Assembly: GCA_035471785.1 (NCBI GenBank)
Contig: DATIPQ010000114.1
Location: 1-52,019 of the forward strand
Reading direction: 5' to 3'
Length of the DNA stretch: 52,019 nt
Origin: Acidobacteriota bacterium
Lineage (GTDB): Bacteria > Acidobacteriota > UBA6911 > RPQK01 > DATIPO01
The notes under the pieces were generated by a model that worked only from the letters and a program-made list of their open reading frames with translations, ran no database searches and was not told where the DNA came from. The translations under genes and the position numbers were made by a program. This document shows, in pieces, positions 1-7,952 of the stretch (its first letter is position 1; every line of letters begins with the position of its first letter).

Positions 1-972
1 CCCGGAGTGGCATCGGTGGCCGCCGCCAACTTCCCTCCCACCCGCGGGCAGGGAATCGGGGTCAGCGTCCTGCGCCCGGGACAGTCCGAGGAGGAAGAGG
101 GCCAGACGTTGTCTCAGAGGGTGGTGACCGAGGACTACTTCCGCACCCTGGGTATCGAGCTTCTGGCGGGACGCACCTTCCACTCCTCGGACGCTGCCGG
201 CGCTTCCGCCGTGGCCGTGCTCAACCGCGAAGCAGCCCAGCGGCTTTTTCCCGGCGCCGAGTCGGCAGCCGAGTCACGCGCCCTTGGCGCCGAGATCCGC
301 ATGAAGGGATTCAGCGGACGCTACACGCCTTTGCAGGTGGTGGGCGTCGTGGGCAATACGCGTCCGCTGGGATTGGAGTCCTCGGCTCAGCCTGAGGTCT
401 ACCTGGCCTACCGCCAGAATCCCTGGAGCTACATGAACATCCTGGTGAGGCCTGCTTCAGGCGATCCCCAGGCCTTGGCTCCTTCGGTGCGTGCAGCCTT
501 GTGGGAGATCGACGCCCAGCGCCCCTTTTTCGGCGTTTCTTCCTTGGCCGACAGCATCGACCTGATCTCGGTGGCGACTCCCCGCTTCCGGGCCTGGCTG
601 TTGGGAAGCTTCTCGGCCGTGGCCACCCTTTTGGCCATTATCGGACTCTACGGCGTCATCTCCTACTGGGTGGGTTCGCGGCGCCGCGAACTGGGAACGC
701 GCATGGCGCTGGGAGCCGCCAGGCGCGACATCCTGGGCATGGTGCTGCGCCAGGGCTTGGCCACAACCCTGTCGGGACTGGCAGCCGGCCTGCTGCTGGC
801 CCTGGGGCTGGCGCGCCTGATCAGCAGCCTGCTCTTCCAGATCAGCCCTTTCGATCCGCTGACCTACCTGACCGTTCCCCTGCTGCTGGCCGCAGTGGCC
901 CTGCTGGCCTGCTACCTCCCCGCCCGCCGCGCCGCCCGCGTCGATCCCGCCCACGCCCTACGCTCGGAGTAA
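1..972 (+). CDS. ADOP/MacB-type permease, C-terminal part (cut by window edge)
   Basis: This is the C-terminal third of a MacB-like permease; the frame is open to base 1, so the start lies outside the window. The visible part holds the end of the second periplasmic MacB_PCD domain (motifs such as DYFRTLGIELLAGR and VVGVVGNTRP). The last FtsX domain follows, with about four membrane segments, the cytoplasmic coupling motif RRRELGTRMALGAARRDI, and the usual family ending PARRAARVDPAHALRSE. Proteins of this family couple ATP hydrolysis by a partner to periplasmic export or mechanotransmission, but no ATPase gene is visible nearby. The ending is nearly identical in style to the permeases at 5546, 10521 and 13198, so it belongs to the same expanded orphan-permease family. 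The substrate cannot be inferred. Confidence 0.93.
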   Translation, partial: PGVASVAAANFPPTRGQGIGVSVLRPGQSEEEEGQTLSQRVVTEDYFRTLGIELLAGRTFHSSDAAGASAVAVLNREAAQRLFPGAESAAESRALGAEIRMKGFSGRYTPLQVVGVVGNTRPLGLESSAQPEVYLAYRQNPWSYMNILVRPASGDPQALAPSVRAALWEIDAQRPFFGVSSLADSIDLISVATPRFRAWLLGSFSAVATLLAIIGLYGVISYWVGSRRRELGTRMALGAARRDILGMVLRQGLATTLSGLAAGLLLALGLARLISSLLFQISPFDPLTYLTVPLLLAAVALLACYLPARRAARVDPAHALRSE

Positions 973-1019
973 GCGCAGCGCGTCAGTACCGGATAGGGGC
1001 GTGATATTCTGGGCGCCTC

Positions 1020-1943
1020 ATGTTTCGTCCGCGCTATTTGTCGCTTTCCGACGGGCAGTGGAGCCAGCGGGTGGAGAAGGCCTTGCAGGAGTTGCGCGAG
1101 TGCCGGGCTTGTCCGCGCGACTGCCGGGTGGACCGGCTGGAGGACAAGTGGGCGGCCTGCAAGACCGGACGCCACGCGGTGGTCAGCAGCGCCTTCCCCC
1201 ACTTCGGCGAAGAGGACGTGCTGCGGGGCCGGAGAGGCTCGGGGACGATCTTCTTTTCCCACTGCAACCTGCGCTGCGTCTTCTGCCAGAATTACGACAT
1301 CAGCCAGGCCATCCCGCCCGCCCGCGCACCCAAGGGCCTGACGCCCCGCAAGCTGGCCGGACTCATGCTCGACCTGCAAGACCGGGGCTGCCACAACATC
1401 AACTTCGTGACGCCCGAGCACGTGGCTCCGCAAGTTGTGGAGGGGTTGGCCGAAGCCGTCCCCCGCGGACTGAAACTGCCCGTGGTCTACAACACCAGCG
1501 CTTACGACGCTCTTTCCAGCATCGAACTGATGGACGGGCTGGTCGATGTCTACATGCCCGACTTCAAGTTCTGGAGAGAGGAGTCGTCCAAGCGCTACAT
1601 GAAGGCCGCCGACTATCCCTCTGCCGCACGCGCCGCCATCAAGGCCATGCATGAGCAGGTGGGTCCGCTGCGCATCGGCCAGGACGGACTGGCCCAGGGC
1701 GGAGTGCTGATCCGCCACCTCATCATGCCCGGAGGCCTGCAAGAAACCCGCCGCATCCTGGAGTGGATCGCCGACGAGTTGGGGCCCGGCAGCTACGTCA
1801 ACGTGATGGCGCAGTACTATCCGGCGGGGGCCGTCGATCCCAAACGCCAACCCGAACTGACCCGCCGTCCCGACGCCACCGAAGTCCTCACCGCCAAGTC
1901 CTGGGCCCGCGAGTTGGGTTTGAGAGTCGACGCCAGGAATTGA
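1020..1943 (+). CDS. radical SAM protein, PflX-like (COG1313)
   Basis: A 307-residue radical S-adenosylmethionine protein of the group annotated as putative pyruvate-formate-lyase activating enzyme, PflX type. The cluster-binding motif CNLRCVFC (CxxxCxxC) is at about residues 82-89, after the family-typical FSH and followed by QNYDIS. An N-terminal Cys-rich stretch, CRACPRDC at about 28-35, could bind a further metal site or be structural. The remainder is the expected partial TIM barrel with NFVTPEH and MPDFKFW. The ATG is chosen because similarity begins there; no Shine-Dalgarno sequence precedes it. A TATTCT at 1005-1010 could be a -10 box close to the ATG. No glycyl radical enzyme gene is in the window, so the real substrate is unknown and pyruvate formate-lyase activation is unlikely. 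Confidence 0.9.
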   Translation: MFRPRYLSLSDGQWSQRVEKALQELRECRACPRDCRVDRLEDKWAACKTGRHAVVSSAFPHFGEEDVLRGRRGSGTIFFSHCNLRCVFCQNYDISQAIPPARAPKGLTPRKLAGLMLDLQDRGCHNINFVTPEHVAPQVVEGLAEAVPRGLKLPVVYNTSAYDALSSIELMDGLVDVYMPDFKFWREESSKRYMKAADYPSAARAAIKAMHEQVGPLRIGQDGLAQGGVLIRHLIMPGGLQETRRILEWIADELGPGSYVNVMAQYYPAGAVDPKRQPELTRRPDATEVLTAKSWARELGLRVDARN

Positions 1944-1994
1944 CAGCCAGCCGCCCCGCAGCACCGTTGCTGCCGCCAATGGTACTGGCCGGGC

Positions 1995-2286
1995 GGGAGG
2001 CGCATCGCTGCGGCGATGGGGCAGGAGGATGCGGTACGGCTCGCCGTTTGTCTTTGCCTGGACGGCTCAGAGAAGAGTCAGCACCGCGGTCGCTCGAAAC
2101 TCCGGTGGGGATCGCCGCAAGGATGCGCCTCCCACCCGCCGACGATCCTTTCCACACACCAACCCCACCGCCAACTGGCGATCTTGCAGGAGGAGTGGGT
2201 GAAGAGCCGCCCGCCGTCCAGAGAGCAACCTGCCTCAAGGGTCGGAGGGGAAACAGGCCTGGTGGGAGGCGCATCCTTGCGGCGAT
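1995..2286. repeat. three REP-like repeat copies in alternating orientation
   Basis: The 385-base gap between the radical SAM gene and lysR contains no supportable gene. It holds three copies of a 23-base unit beginning GGGAGGCGCATC and ending GCGGCGAT. They lie at 1995-2017 (plus), 2111-2133 (minus) and 2264-2286 (plus). The last two are identical over about 28 bases, while the first differs at two positions in the middle (GCT for CTT). Each unit contains a small stem, CGCA-TCCT-TGCG, and the alternating orientation lets neighbouring copies form long hairpins, as in bacterial REP/BIME elements. The region separates the convergent radical SAM gene and lysR, where such hairpins could stabilise or end the transcripts. 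No RAYT-type transposase is in the window. Confidence 0.8.
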
Positions 2287-2328
2287 CCTGTACACGCTCC
2301 AACCACGCCGGCAATGTTGAGGGAGTTG

Positions 2329-3240
2329 TCAGCGTGCCTCGAGCTTCTCCCAGCGCTCCCGCATCTCTTCGAAAAGCTCCAGCATGTTGCGCATGGCATG
2401 GGACATGTAATCGCTCTTCAGATGTACCCACCCCATCGCGCGGTAAATGCGCGGCCCTTCCAGCCGCTTGACGGCCAGCTTGCGCTTCTTGCCTGCCAAA
2501 GCGATGGCTGGATAGGGAACCAGGCTCAGCCCCAAGCCGATTTCCACCAGGGCCTTGGTGATTTCGACGTTCTGGATCTCCATGGTCTTGGGCGGCCAGA
2601 TCTCCCGCTCGCGGAAGATCTCGTCGATGAGCTGACGGGTATTGGACCCCCGCTCGAAGTGAATGAAGGGATAGTCGGGCAAGGCTGCGAATGGAACCGG
2701 TCCATTGCGGCCGGCCAGCTCGTGATCCTGGGGCATGATCAGCAGCATCTCCTCCCGCACCGCCGTCCCCACCTCCAGGTCGGGGTCGTGAAAGGGCAAA
2801 CTGAGCAGCGCCAGATCGACCTCATGCTCACGCATTTGCTTAAGGATCTCGTCGTTGGTCCCGGTGGAGATGCTGACGTCCACCCTGGGATAGCGCTGGT
2901 GGTACTTCTTGAGCAGCGTCGGATAAAGATAGGTGCAGACCGACATGCCTCCCCCCAGCCGGACCGTCCCCCGCCGCAACTCGCTCAGATCTGAAACTTC
3001 GGCCTTCAGCAACCCGATCTCGTTAAAGACCCGGTTGCAGTACTGCAGCACCAGTTTCCCGGCTTCGGTCAGATGCACCCTCTTGGGCATCCTCTCGAAA
3101 ACCGGCTCCCCCAACTCCTCCTCCAACAGCTTGATCTGCCGGCTGACGGCGCTCTGCGATACGAACAGCTTCTCCCCGGCCTTGGTGAACGAACCGGTAT
3201 CCACAATCGCCTTAAACATCTCCAACTGCCGCAGATCCAC
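2329..3240 (-). CDS. LysR-family transcriptional regulator
   Basis: A 303-residue LysR regulator of normal family length. The N-terminal winged helix-turn-helix (about residues 1-60) contains MDLRQLEMFKAIVDTGSFT and SQSAVSRQIKLLEEELG. The rest is the periplasmic-binding-protein-like effector domain with RRGTVRLGGG near residue 90. The start is GTG at 3240-3238, supported by AGGAGG five bases upstream. That ribosome binding site overlaps the stop codon region of the preceding toxin gene, so lysR is the third gene of a vapB-vapC-lysR transcription unit. LysR regulators more often sit divergent from their targets; here no divergent partner exists and the target is unknown. The inducer-binding domain resembles the CbbR/CysB-like branch only in general terms. 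Confidence 0.93.
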   Translation of the reverse strand: MDLRQLEMFKAIVDTGSFTKAGEKLFVSQSAVSRQIKLLEEELGEPVFERMPKRVHLTEAGKLVLQYCNRVFNEIGLLKAEVSDLSELRRGTVRLGGGMSVCTYLYPTLLKKYHQRYPRVDVSISTGTNDEILKQMREHEVDLALLSLPFHDPDLEVGTAVREEMLLIMPQDHELAGRNGPVPFAALPDYPFIHFERGSNTRQLIDEIFREREIWPPKTMEIQNVEITKALVEIGLGLSLVPYPAIALAGKKRKLAVKRLEGPRIYRAMGWVHLKSDYMSHAMRNMLELFEEMRERWEKLEAR

Positions 3241-3249
3241 TTCGGCCTC

Positions 3250-3645
3250 CTAGTCAGCCCAGCTTTCGAGTCGCAGGCCGTCAATCCTGTCGAAGTGCCT
3301 GATGTTGTTGGATACCAGAGTGAGGTTGTGGGCGAGAGCTGTGGCGGCGATTGCCAAGTCGAAGTCCTCCAGGCGGGTCCCGTCTGATTCTAAGCTGTTC
3401 TTTAAGCTGCCAAAGGTCTCGGCCGATTCGCTTGCCAAGGGCAGGACCGGAAACGTCTTCTCGATTTGGCGGACCTTGGCCAAGTTGCTCAGAGTCCGTT
3501 CAGATTTGTAGGCACCGTAGTAAAGCTCCATCACAGAGATGACCGACACGGCCTGCGGATCGGAACGGTGTCGCTCCAAGCGGGCGCGAACTCGAGGATC
3601 GCCCTTGAGGGAGTAGATCAGAATGTCGGTGTCCAGCAGGTACAC
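3250..3645 (-). CDS. vapC: VapC-type PIN-domain toxin
   Basis: A 131-residue PIN-domain ribonuclease of the VapC/FitB type, expected to cleave RNA when freed from its antitoxin. The acidic metal-binding residues are visible: Asp5 and Asp7 in LLDTDILIY, Glu40 in VMELYYG, an Asp in EDFDLAIAATAL near residue 97, and the terminal VSNNIRHF motif. The start is GTG at 3645, one base after the antitoxin stop codon, so translation is coupled. The stop TAG sits ten bases before the lysR start. The gene looks intact, and all catalytic acidic residues are present, so the toxin should be active. Confidence 0.93.
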   Translation of the reverse strand: MYLLDTDILIYSLKGDPRVRARLERHRSDPQAVSVISVMELYYGAYKSERTLSNLAKVRQIEKTFPVLPLASESAETFGSLKNSLESDGTRLEDFDLAIAATALAHNLTLVSNNIRHFDRIDGLRLESWAD

Positions 3646-3646
3646 C

Positions 3647-3919
3647 TTAGAGGCCCTCCTGGAGCCTGGTCGACGATCTGCGGGCCCTTCGCAGATCCTC
3701 TACGATTTCATCGGCGCTTCGTTCGTCTTTCCAGGAACCGAAGAGGTCCAACAAGACCTGTCCGGGCGGCTTGACCGATCGGAGCGCCTTTTCCTTGGCC
3801 AGATACTCCTGAAGAATCTTGAGCACCTGCTGGCTGACCGAGCGGTTCTCCGCCGCAGCCAGGAACTTCAGCCTCTCATAAAACTCATCGTCGACCCCTT
3901 TCACCTGGAGATTCGCCAT
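3647..3919 (-). CDS. vapB: FitA/VapB-like ribbon-helix-helix antitoxin
   Basis: A 90-residue antitoxin. Residues 1-40 form a FitA-like ribbon-helix-helix DNA-binding domain (MANLQVKGVDDEFYERLKFL, then RSVSQQVLKILQEYL). The C-terminal half is charged and should wrap the toxin. ATG at 3919 has a good ribosome binding site, AGGAG, about seven bases upstream. The gene is first in the unit with vapC and lysR. It very likely represses its own promoter together with the toxin through the palindromes immediately upstream. Confidence 0.92.
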   Translation of the reverse strand: MANLQVKGVDDEFYERLKFLAAAENRSVSQQVLKILQEYLAKEKALRSVKPPGQVLLDLFGSWKDERSADEIVEDLRRARRSSTRLQEGL

Positions 3920-3929
3920 TAGCCTCTCC

Positions 3930-3987
3930 TTTCATGCAATAAGACTCTCATTTCATGAAAGTAAGTCGAATATTGCCAGCGTGTCAA
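3930..3987 (-). promoter_or_regulatory. promoter and operator of the vapBC-lysR unit
   Basis: On the minus strand a consensus -35 box TTGACA (3987-3982) is followed after 18 bases by TACTTT (3963-3958). Overlapping the -10 box is the perfect palindrome TTTCATGAAA at 3951-3960. A second CATGAAA half-site lies at 3936-3930, just before the ribosome binding site. Paired palindromic half-sites over the -10 region are what a ribbon-helix-helix antitoxin would bind for autorepression. The assignment rests on sequence pattern only. Confidence 0.6.
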
Positions 3988-4013
3988 GTGGGCCGCGAAC
4001 AACCGGGTCGGAT

Positions 4014-4889
4014 CTAGGACAGGAAGAAGGAAGGCCAGGGCAGCCTGAAGGTGATGAGGACGAAGAACACCACGATGTAAGCCAGCCGCAACCACTTGTG
4101 CTCTTCTTCACACTGCGCCAGACCCATGATCATGAGCACCCATCCGAACCCGATCACGGGGGCGATTGAATAGGTGCCCAGAGCGAACAGCAGCAGCAGA
4201 ACATGACGCCAGACAGCTAAGGACGGGGGAAGGGGCAAGAGAAAAGCCAGCGCCAGGAGCCCCTCCATGACGATGGTGAGCCAGGTCAAAACCTGCGCCA
4301 CCCATGCAAGCAGAGGCGTGCCCTGCAAGAAAGCCTCACGTCCCTCGGGCGCGCCCGACAATTCGCTTACCGTTTGAGCGTTTTCGACGAACGCTCGTTC
4401 CGGAACCCCGCCGACGAGCCGGGCGAAGCTTTCTAATCTCGGATCGGTCAAGAGGGTGAAGTGAAAGAAATCTCCGCTGAGATAGTCGGGGGAGACCGCC
4501 TTCCAGAACGTGGCGAAAAGGAAGCAAAGCCCGATCAGAAGCCGGGCGTTGACGTGAAGCACGCGGCCGGCACCCGGCCCGGCGGTCACCAGGCTGAGGG
4601 TAAGGCACCAGTAGGCAATCAAGTAGATATGGTTGTCCATCAGGTGCCAGTTGATGAAAATGGCTGTTGCCAGACTGACGAATACCAGCAGCCAGAAATA
4701 GGTGCTGCGGCCGACTTTCGGAAACAAAACGGCGACACCGCACAGAATGATGATGGTGGCTCGGATTTCCGTCAGATGGATGATCAGCATGATCACCGTG
4801 AGCTTGGTGACGATATCCAGGACATCCCGGCTCAGGAAATCGTCCAGGAACTCCCTGACAGATTGGACTTGAGCGCTTGCAGGTTTCAT
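4014..4889 (-). CDS. polytopic membrane protein, HTTM-like
   Basis: A 291-residue integral membrane protein with about seven to eight hydrophobic segments, beginning after a short amphipathic N-terminus. The layout and the segment FATFWKAVSPDYLSGDFFHF resemble HTTM-type (gamma-carboxylase-like) or DoxX-related membrane proteins, but I cannot name a precise family or a reaction. The start ATG (4889-4887) overlaps the stop of the upstream gene as ATGA, showing translational coupling with the small membrane-anchored protein at 4886-5392. Pairs of an HTTM-like protein and a short companion with a WxGGGFGMF motif are a recurrent arrangement as far as I recall. The locus lies next to a permease and a possible Cys-rich peptide operon, so a role in maturing or handling that peptide is possible but unproven. 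Confidence 0.8.
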   Translation of the reverse strand: MKPASAQVQSVREFLDDFLSRDVLDIVTKLTVIMLIIHLTEIRATIIILCGVAVLFPKVGRSTYFWLLVFVSLATAIFINWHLMDNHIYLIAYWCLTLSLVTAGPGAGRVLHVNARLLIGLCFLFATFWKAVSPDYLSGDFFHFTLLTDPRLESFARLVGGVPERAFVENAQTVSELSGAPEGREAFLQGTPLLAWVAQVLTWLTIVMEGLLALAFLLPLPPSLAVWRHVLLLLFALGTYSIAPVIGFGWVLMIMGLAQCEEEHKWLRLAYIVVFFVLITFRLPWPSFFLS

Positions 4890-5392
4890 TTGCGATGGAA
4901 TTCAGCCTGGGCCAACCGGCGGATCTCAAACTTGAGGTCGGAGGCGTCAAAGGACTGGGAGCAAACCTCGAGCCTGATCGCCTCGAGGTTCACGTCCTCT
5001 CCCGAGAGGCTTCCCTGCTGCCTGGCCGCTTCGATCTGTTTCTCGATCCAAGCCGGATTCTGCGCCAACAAGGCGGCCAGACGCGCCAGCCCTTTGGGGG
5101 CCGGAACGACTTGCAGTTTGGCCACCAGCGGATTGGCCTCGGGCGGCAGGGCCGCCGGAATCTCGCCGGAAGCTGTGAGGAGATAACAGCGCACAAAGCG
5201 ATTGCTGGGCGCGTCGATGGAAGCGAACATGCCGAACCCGCCGCCCCTCCAGGGGGACTGCTGAAGGGCATGAGCCCGGTATATTTGGAGAAGCGCGACC
5301 AAGATGAGGAGAAAAGGAACGAGCAGACTTCGGGCCTTCATGGCTGCATTCATGCCTGCCAACAGGCGGAAATGGCGCAGAGCTTTCCTCAT
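4886..5392 (-). CDS. small membrane-anchored companion protein with GGGFGMF motif
   Basis: A protein of about 168 residues with one N-terminal hydrophobic anchor (LLVPFLLILVALLQIYRAHA), then SPWRGGGFGMFASID, then a charged extracytoplasmic domain with two cysteines. The start is uncertain. ATG at 5392 has a weak GAGG upstream, and ATGs at 5353 and 5341 also keep the anchor. Codons upstream of 5392 do not look like the protein and run into a promoter-like AT-rich segment. The stop overlaps the start of the HTTM-like gene, so the two are cotranslated and probably form a complex. The motif is characteristic, but I know no established biochemical function. Confidence 0.72.
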   Translation of the reverse strand: MRKALRHFRLLAGMNAAMKARSLLVPFLLILVALLQIYRAHALQQSPWRGGGFGMFASIDAPSNRFVRCYLLTASGEIPAALPPEANPLVAKLQVVPAPKGLARLAALLAQNPAWIEKQIEAARQQGSLSGEDVNLEAIRLEVCSQSFDASDLKFEIRRLAQAEFHRK

Positions 5393-5463
5393 AGAGCCGG
5401 CCTCGGGCCAGAATGATAAGAAGAGTCGGAGTTCGGATCCGAGGTTGCCACAGTCCAGAGTAG

Positions 5464-5492
5464 TTGTCAAAGAAAACGCTTTCGAATACTCT
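5464..5492 (+). promoter_or_regulatory. probable promoter of the 5546 permease gene
   Basis: TTGTCA (5464-5469) and TACTCT (5487-5492) are separated by 17 bases within the AT-rich 5393-5545 gap that divides the minus-strand HTTM pair from the plus-strand permease. A start site near 5500 would leave a leader of about 45 bases containing the GAGG ribosome binding site at 5535. No comparably good minus-strand promoter was found in the same gap. Confidence 0.45.
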
Positions 5493-5545
5493 TTATCGCA
5501 TAAAACCGAACAAATGTTACATCTTGCAGGGATCGAGGTTTGACG

Positions 5546-7951
5546 ATGTACAGGGAACTGACATATGCCTGGAAGGCCGTTATCAGAAGGCCTTTGCATG
5601 CACTCGCGGCGGTCGTGACTCTGGCCTTGGGAATCGGAGCCAGCAGTGCGGCCTTCAACGTGATCAACGGGGTCCTGTTGAATCCCCTACCCTACCCGGA
5701 CTCGGAGAGGATCGTCGCAGTCCGCCATTCCTCCCAGTCTTTCAAAAACTCAAAGGCGTCCCGCCTCAGAGAAAGATGGAACCGTCTGCCGCTGTCCTAC
5801 CTGAACTACCGCGACATCCAGGAACAGAGTCCGGTGTTCGAGGAGTTCGGAATCTACAGGCCTTGGAAGGGCGTTTATCAAGGCGGATCCGAGCCGATCG
5901 AGGTCAGGGGTGCGCAGGTCAGTTCACGCTTTCTGAATGTTTTTGGACTGGCGGCTCTCAAAGGCAGGCTTATCGGCGCCCCCGACATCGAGGGGCGCAA
6001 CCCGGTAGCGGTCATCAGCTACGACTTCTGGCAGACGAGTATGGGCGGCCAAGGCACGGTGGTGGGAGGCACGCTGCGTTTTGACCAGGACGTCTACGAG
6101 GTCATCGGGGTGATGCCTCCCAAGTTCGAGATCTCTCCCCAGGCCGATCACAAGATCTTTCTTCCCCTGATCCCCTCCGAGAGCGACCTCCAGCGCCGAG
6201 GCCGCAAGAACGCCCAGGCGCTGGCCCGCCTGTCCGCGGGGACTTCGATCGAGGAAGCTCGCCAGGTGCTGGATCAGATCGCAGCCAGGCTGGAGAGCAC
6301 CTACCCCGAAGCCAATGAGGGCATCGGCATCGTCCTTGAGCCTCTGCATGAGATCGTGGTGGGAGAAAGCCGTTCGACACTGGCCTTGCTGGGCGCGGCG
6401 GTGGCCGTCGTCCTGCTGATTGCCTGCGCCAACGTCGGCAGCCTGCTGTGGACCGATTACCTGCGGCGCCGACACCAGTTCGCCATCCGCTTATCCCTGG
6501 GCGCTTCACGGGCACGCATTGTGCGGCTCTTGATGACGGAGAACCTGCTTCTGGCCGCCGGCGCTTCCATCGCGGGCTTCCTTCTGGCCTCCTTCGGAAC
6601 CTTCGCACTGGTCGCCTATCTGCCCGATGAAGTCCCCAGAACCGCCAATATCGCCATCGACGCCAAGGTCTTCGCTTTCACCGTGGCGGTCAGCCTCTTG
6701 TCCACTTTTCTCTTCGGCCTCATTCCCGCGCTCCGGATCAGCCGGGCCAGTTCGGCCTCGGACCTGAACAGCGTCCGGGGCTCCCGTCGACTCAAGCAGG
6801 CCCACCGATGGATCTTGGTGCCTGAGATGGCGTTGACCATCATTCTGCTGGTTCAAGCCGGCCTGCTGGTCAACAGCCTCCTGCGCCTGACTTCGGTGGA
6901 TCCTGGTCTCTCGGTCGAGGGAATCCATACTCAGGGCTTGCAGCTCGATTCACGACGCTACCAGGAAGAAGAGCAAGCCGGATTCTTTTACTCGCAACTG
7001 CTTGAACGGTTGAAAGCGCTGCCCTCCGTCAAAATGGCCGCGGCCTCTTCCCAGTTGCCCTTCACGGGAGGTTCCTATCAGGTGAGCGTGCAGTCCCCGG
7101 ACGATCCGGGTTCAGGTCAGCCCGCCCTGCTCGAGAGCGTTTCCAGCGATTATTTTCAGCTCTTGAAGATTCCCCTCAGGAAAGGCCGCTTCTTCAATCC
7201 CTCCGACCGACTCGGCAGCCCTTCAGTCGCCCTCCTCAACGAGAGCCTGGCCGAGGCCGTTTGGCCCAATGCTGATCCGCTGGGACGGGAGATCGCCGAC
7301 TACACTGGCGCCACCCACACGGTGGTGGGCATCGTGGGAGATGTCAAGAGCAAGGGCCTCGATGTCGCCTCCAACGCCATCTTCTACAGGCCCTTGCGCC
7401 AAGCTCCGGCCACCTCGGTCACATTGGTGGTGGAGCCCGCCCTGGAAGCCGATGATGTGAGCGCCCAGGTACGCCATGTGATTCACGAATTGGACAGCGG
7501 CCTGCCCCTGCCAGCCGCGGCGCCGTTGGAGGACTTGGTGGCTCGCTCCCTCGCCGTGCCGCGTTCCCGTACGGCTCTGCTCGGGATATTCGCCGCCATG
7601 GCCCTGCTCATTGCCGCGGTCGGGCTCTATGGCGTCATGGCCTTTTCGGTGACTCAGCAAAGAAAAGACTTGGGCATCCGCCTGGCTTTGGGCGCCAGCA
7701 AAAGCCGAGTCCAGTCGATGGTCCTGCGTCAACTTCTGAGCTTGGTGGTGCCCGGGGTGGTGCTGGGGTTGCTGGGGGCCTTCCTTGCCTCCCAACTCCT
7801 CAGAGGACTGCTCTTCGGGATCGAAACCACAGACCCGGCTACATACCTTGTGGTGGCTGTGTCGCTGACACTTGTGGCCCTGCTGGCGGGTCTCCTTCCC
7901 GCTGTCCGCGCGGCCCGCCTGGATCCCAGCCGGACTCTTCGCGCTGAATAG
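5546..7951 (+). CDS. ADOP-type two-module permease
   Basis: An 801-residue permease with two MacB_PCD-FtsX modules. It has an N-terminal membrane segment (ALAAVVTLALGIGASSAAFNV, roughly residues 17-37), then a periplasmic domain from PLPYPDSERIVAVR to about residue 240. A first FtsX block follows, with the coupling loop RRRHQFAIRLSLGASRARIV. The second periplasmic domain and the final FtsX block with QQRKDLGIRLALGASKSRV and the ending PAVRAARLDPSRTLRAE complete the protein. ATG at 5546 has GAGG seven bases upstream; the TTG two codons earlier lacks one. It lacks the extra N-terminal prefix of the permeases at 10521 and 13198. It converges on the propeller lipoprotein gene with one base between the stop codons, and it could export a product of that neighbourhood. 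Confidence 0.93.
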   Translation: MYRELTYAWKAVIRRPLHALAAVVTLALGIGASSAAFNVINGVLLNPLPYPDSERIVAVRHSSQSFKNSKASRLRERWNRLPLSYLNYRDIQEQSPVFEEFGIYRPWKGVYQGGSEPIEVRGAQVSSRFLNVFGLAALKGRLIGAPDIEGRNPVAVISYDFWQTSMGGQGTVVGGTLRFDQDVYEVIGVMPPKFEISPQADHKIFLPLIPSESDLQRRGRKNAQALARLSAGTSIEEARQVLDQIAARLESTYPEANEGIGIVLEPLHEIVVGESRSTLALLGAAVAVVLLIACANVGSLLWTDYLRRRHQFAIRLSLGASRARIVRLLMTENLLLAAGASIAGFLLASFGTFALVAYLPDEVPRTANIAIDAKVFAFTVAVSLLSTFLFGLIPALRISRASSASDLNSVRGSRRLKQAHRWILVPEMALTIILLVQAGLLVNSLLRLTSVDPGLSVEGIHTQGLQLDSRRYQEEEQAGFFYSQLLERLKALPSVKMAAASSQLPFTGGSYQVSVQSPDDPGSGQPALLESVSSDYFQLLKIPLRKGRFFNPSDRLGSPSVALLNESLAEAVWPNADPLGREIADYTGATHTVVGIVGDVKSKGLDVASNAIFYRPLRQAPATSVTLVVEPALEADDVSAQVRHVIHELDSGLPLPAAAPLEDLVARSLAVPRSRTALLGIFAAMALLIAAVGLYGVMAFSVTQQRKDLGIRLALGASKSRVQSMVLRQLLSLVVPGVVLGLLGAFLASQLLRGLLFGIETTDPATYLVVAVSLTLVALLAGLLPAVRAARLDPSRTLRAE

Positions 7952-7952
7952 G

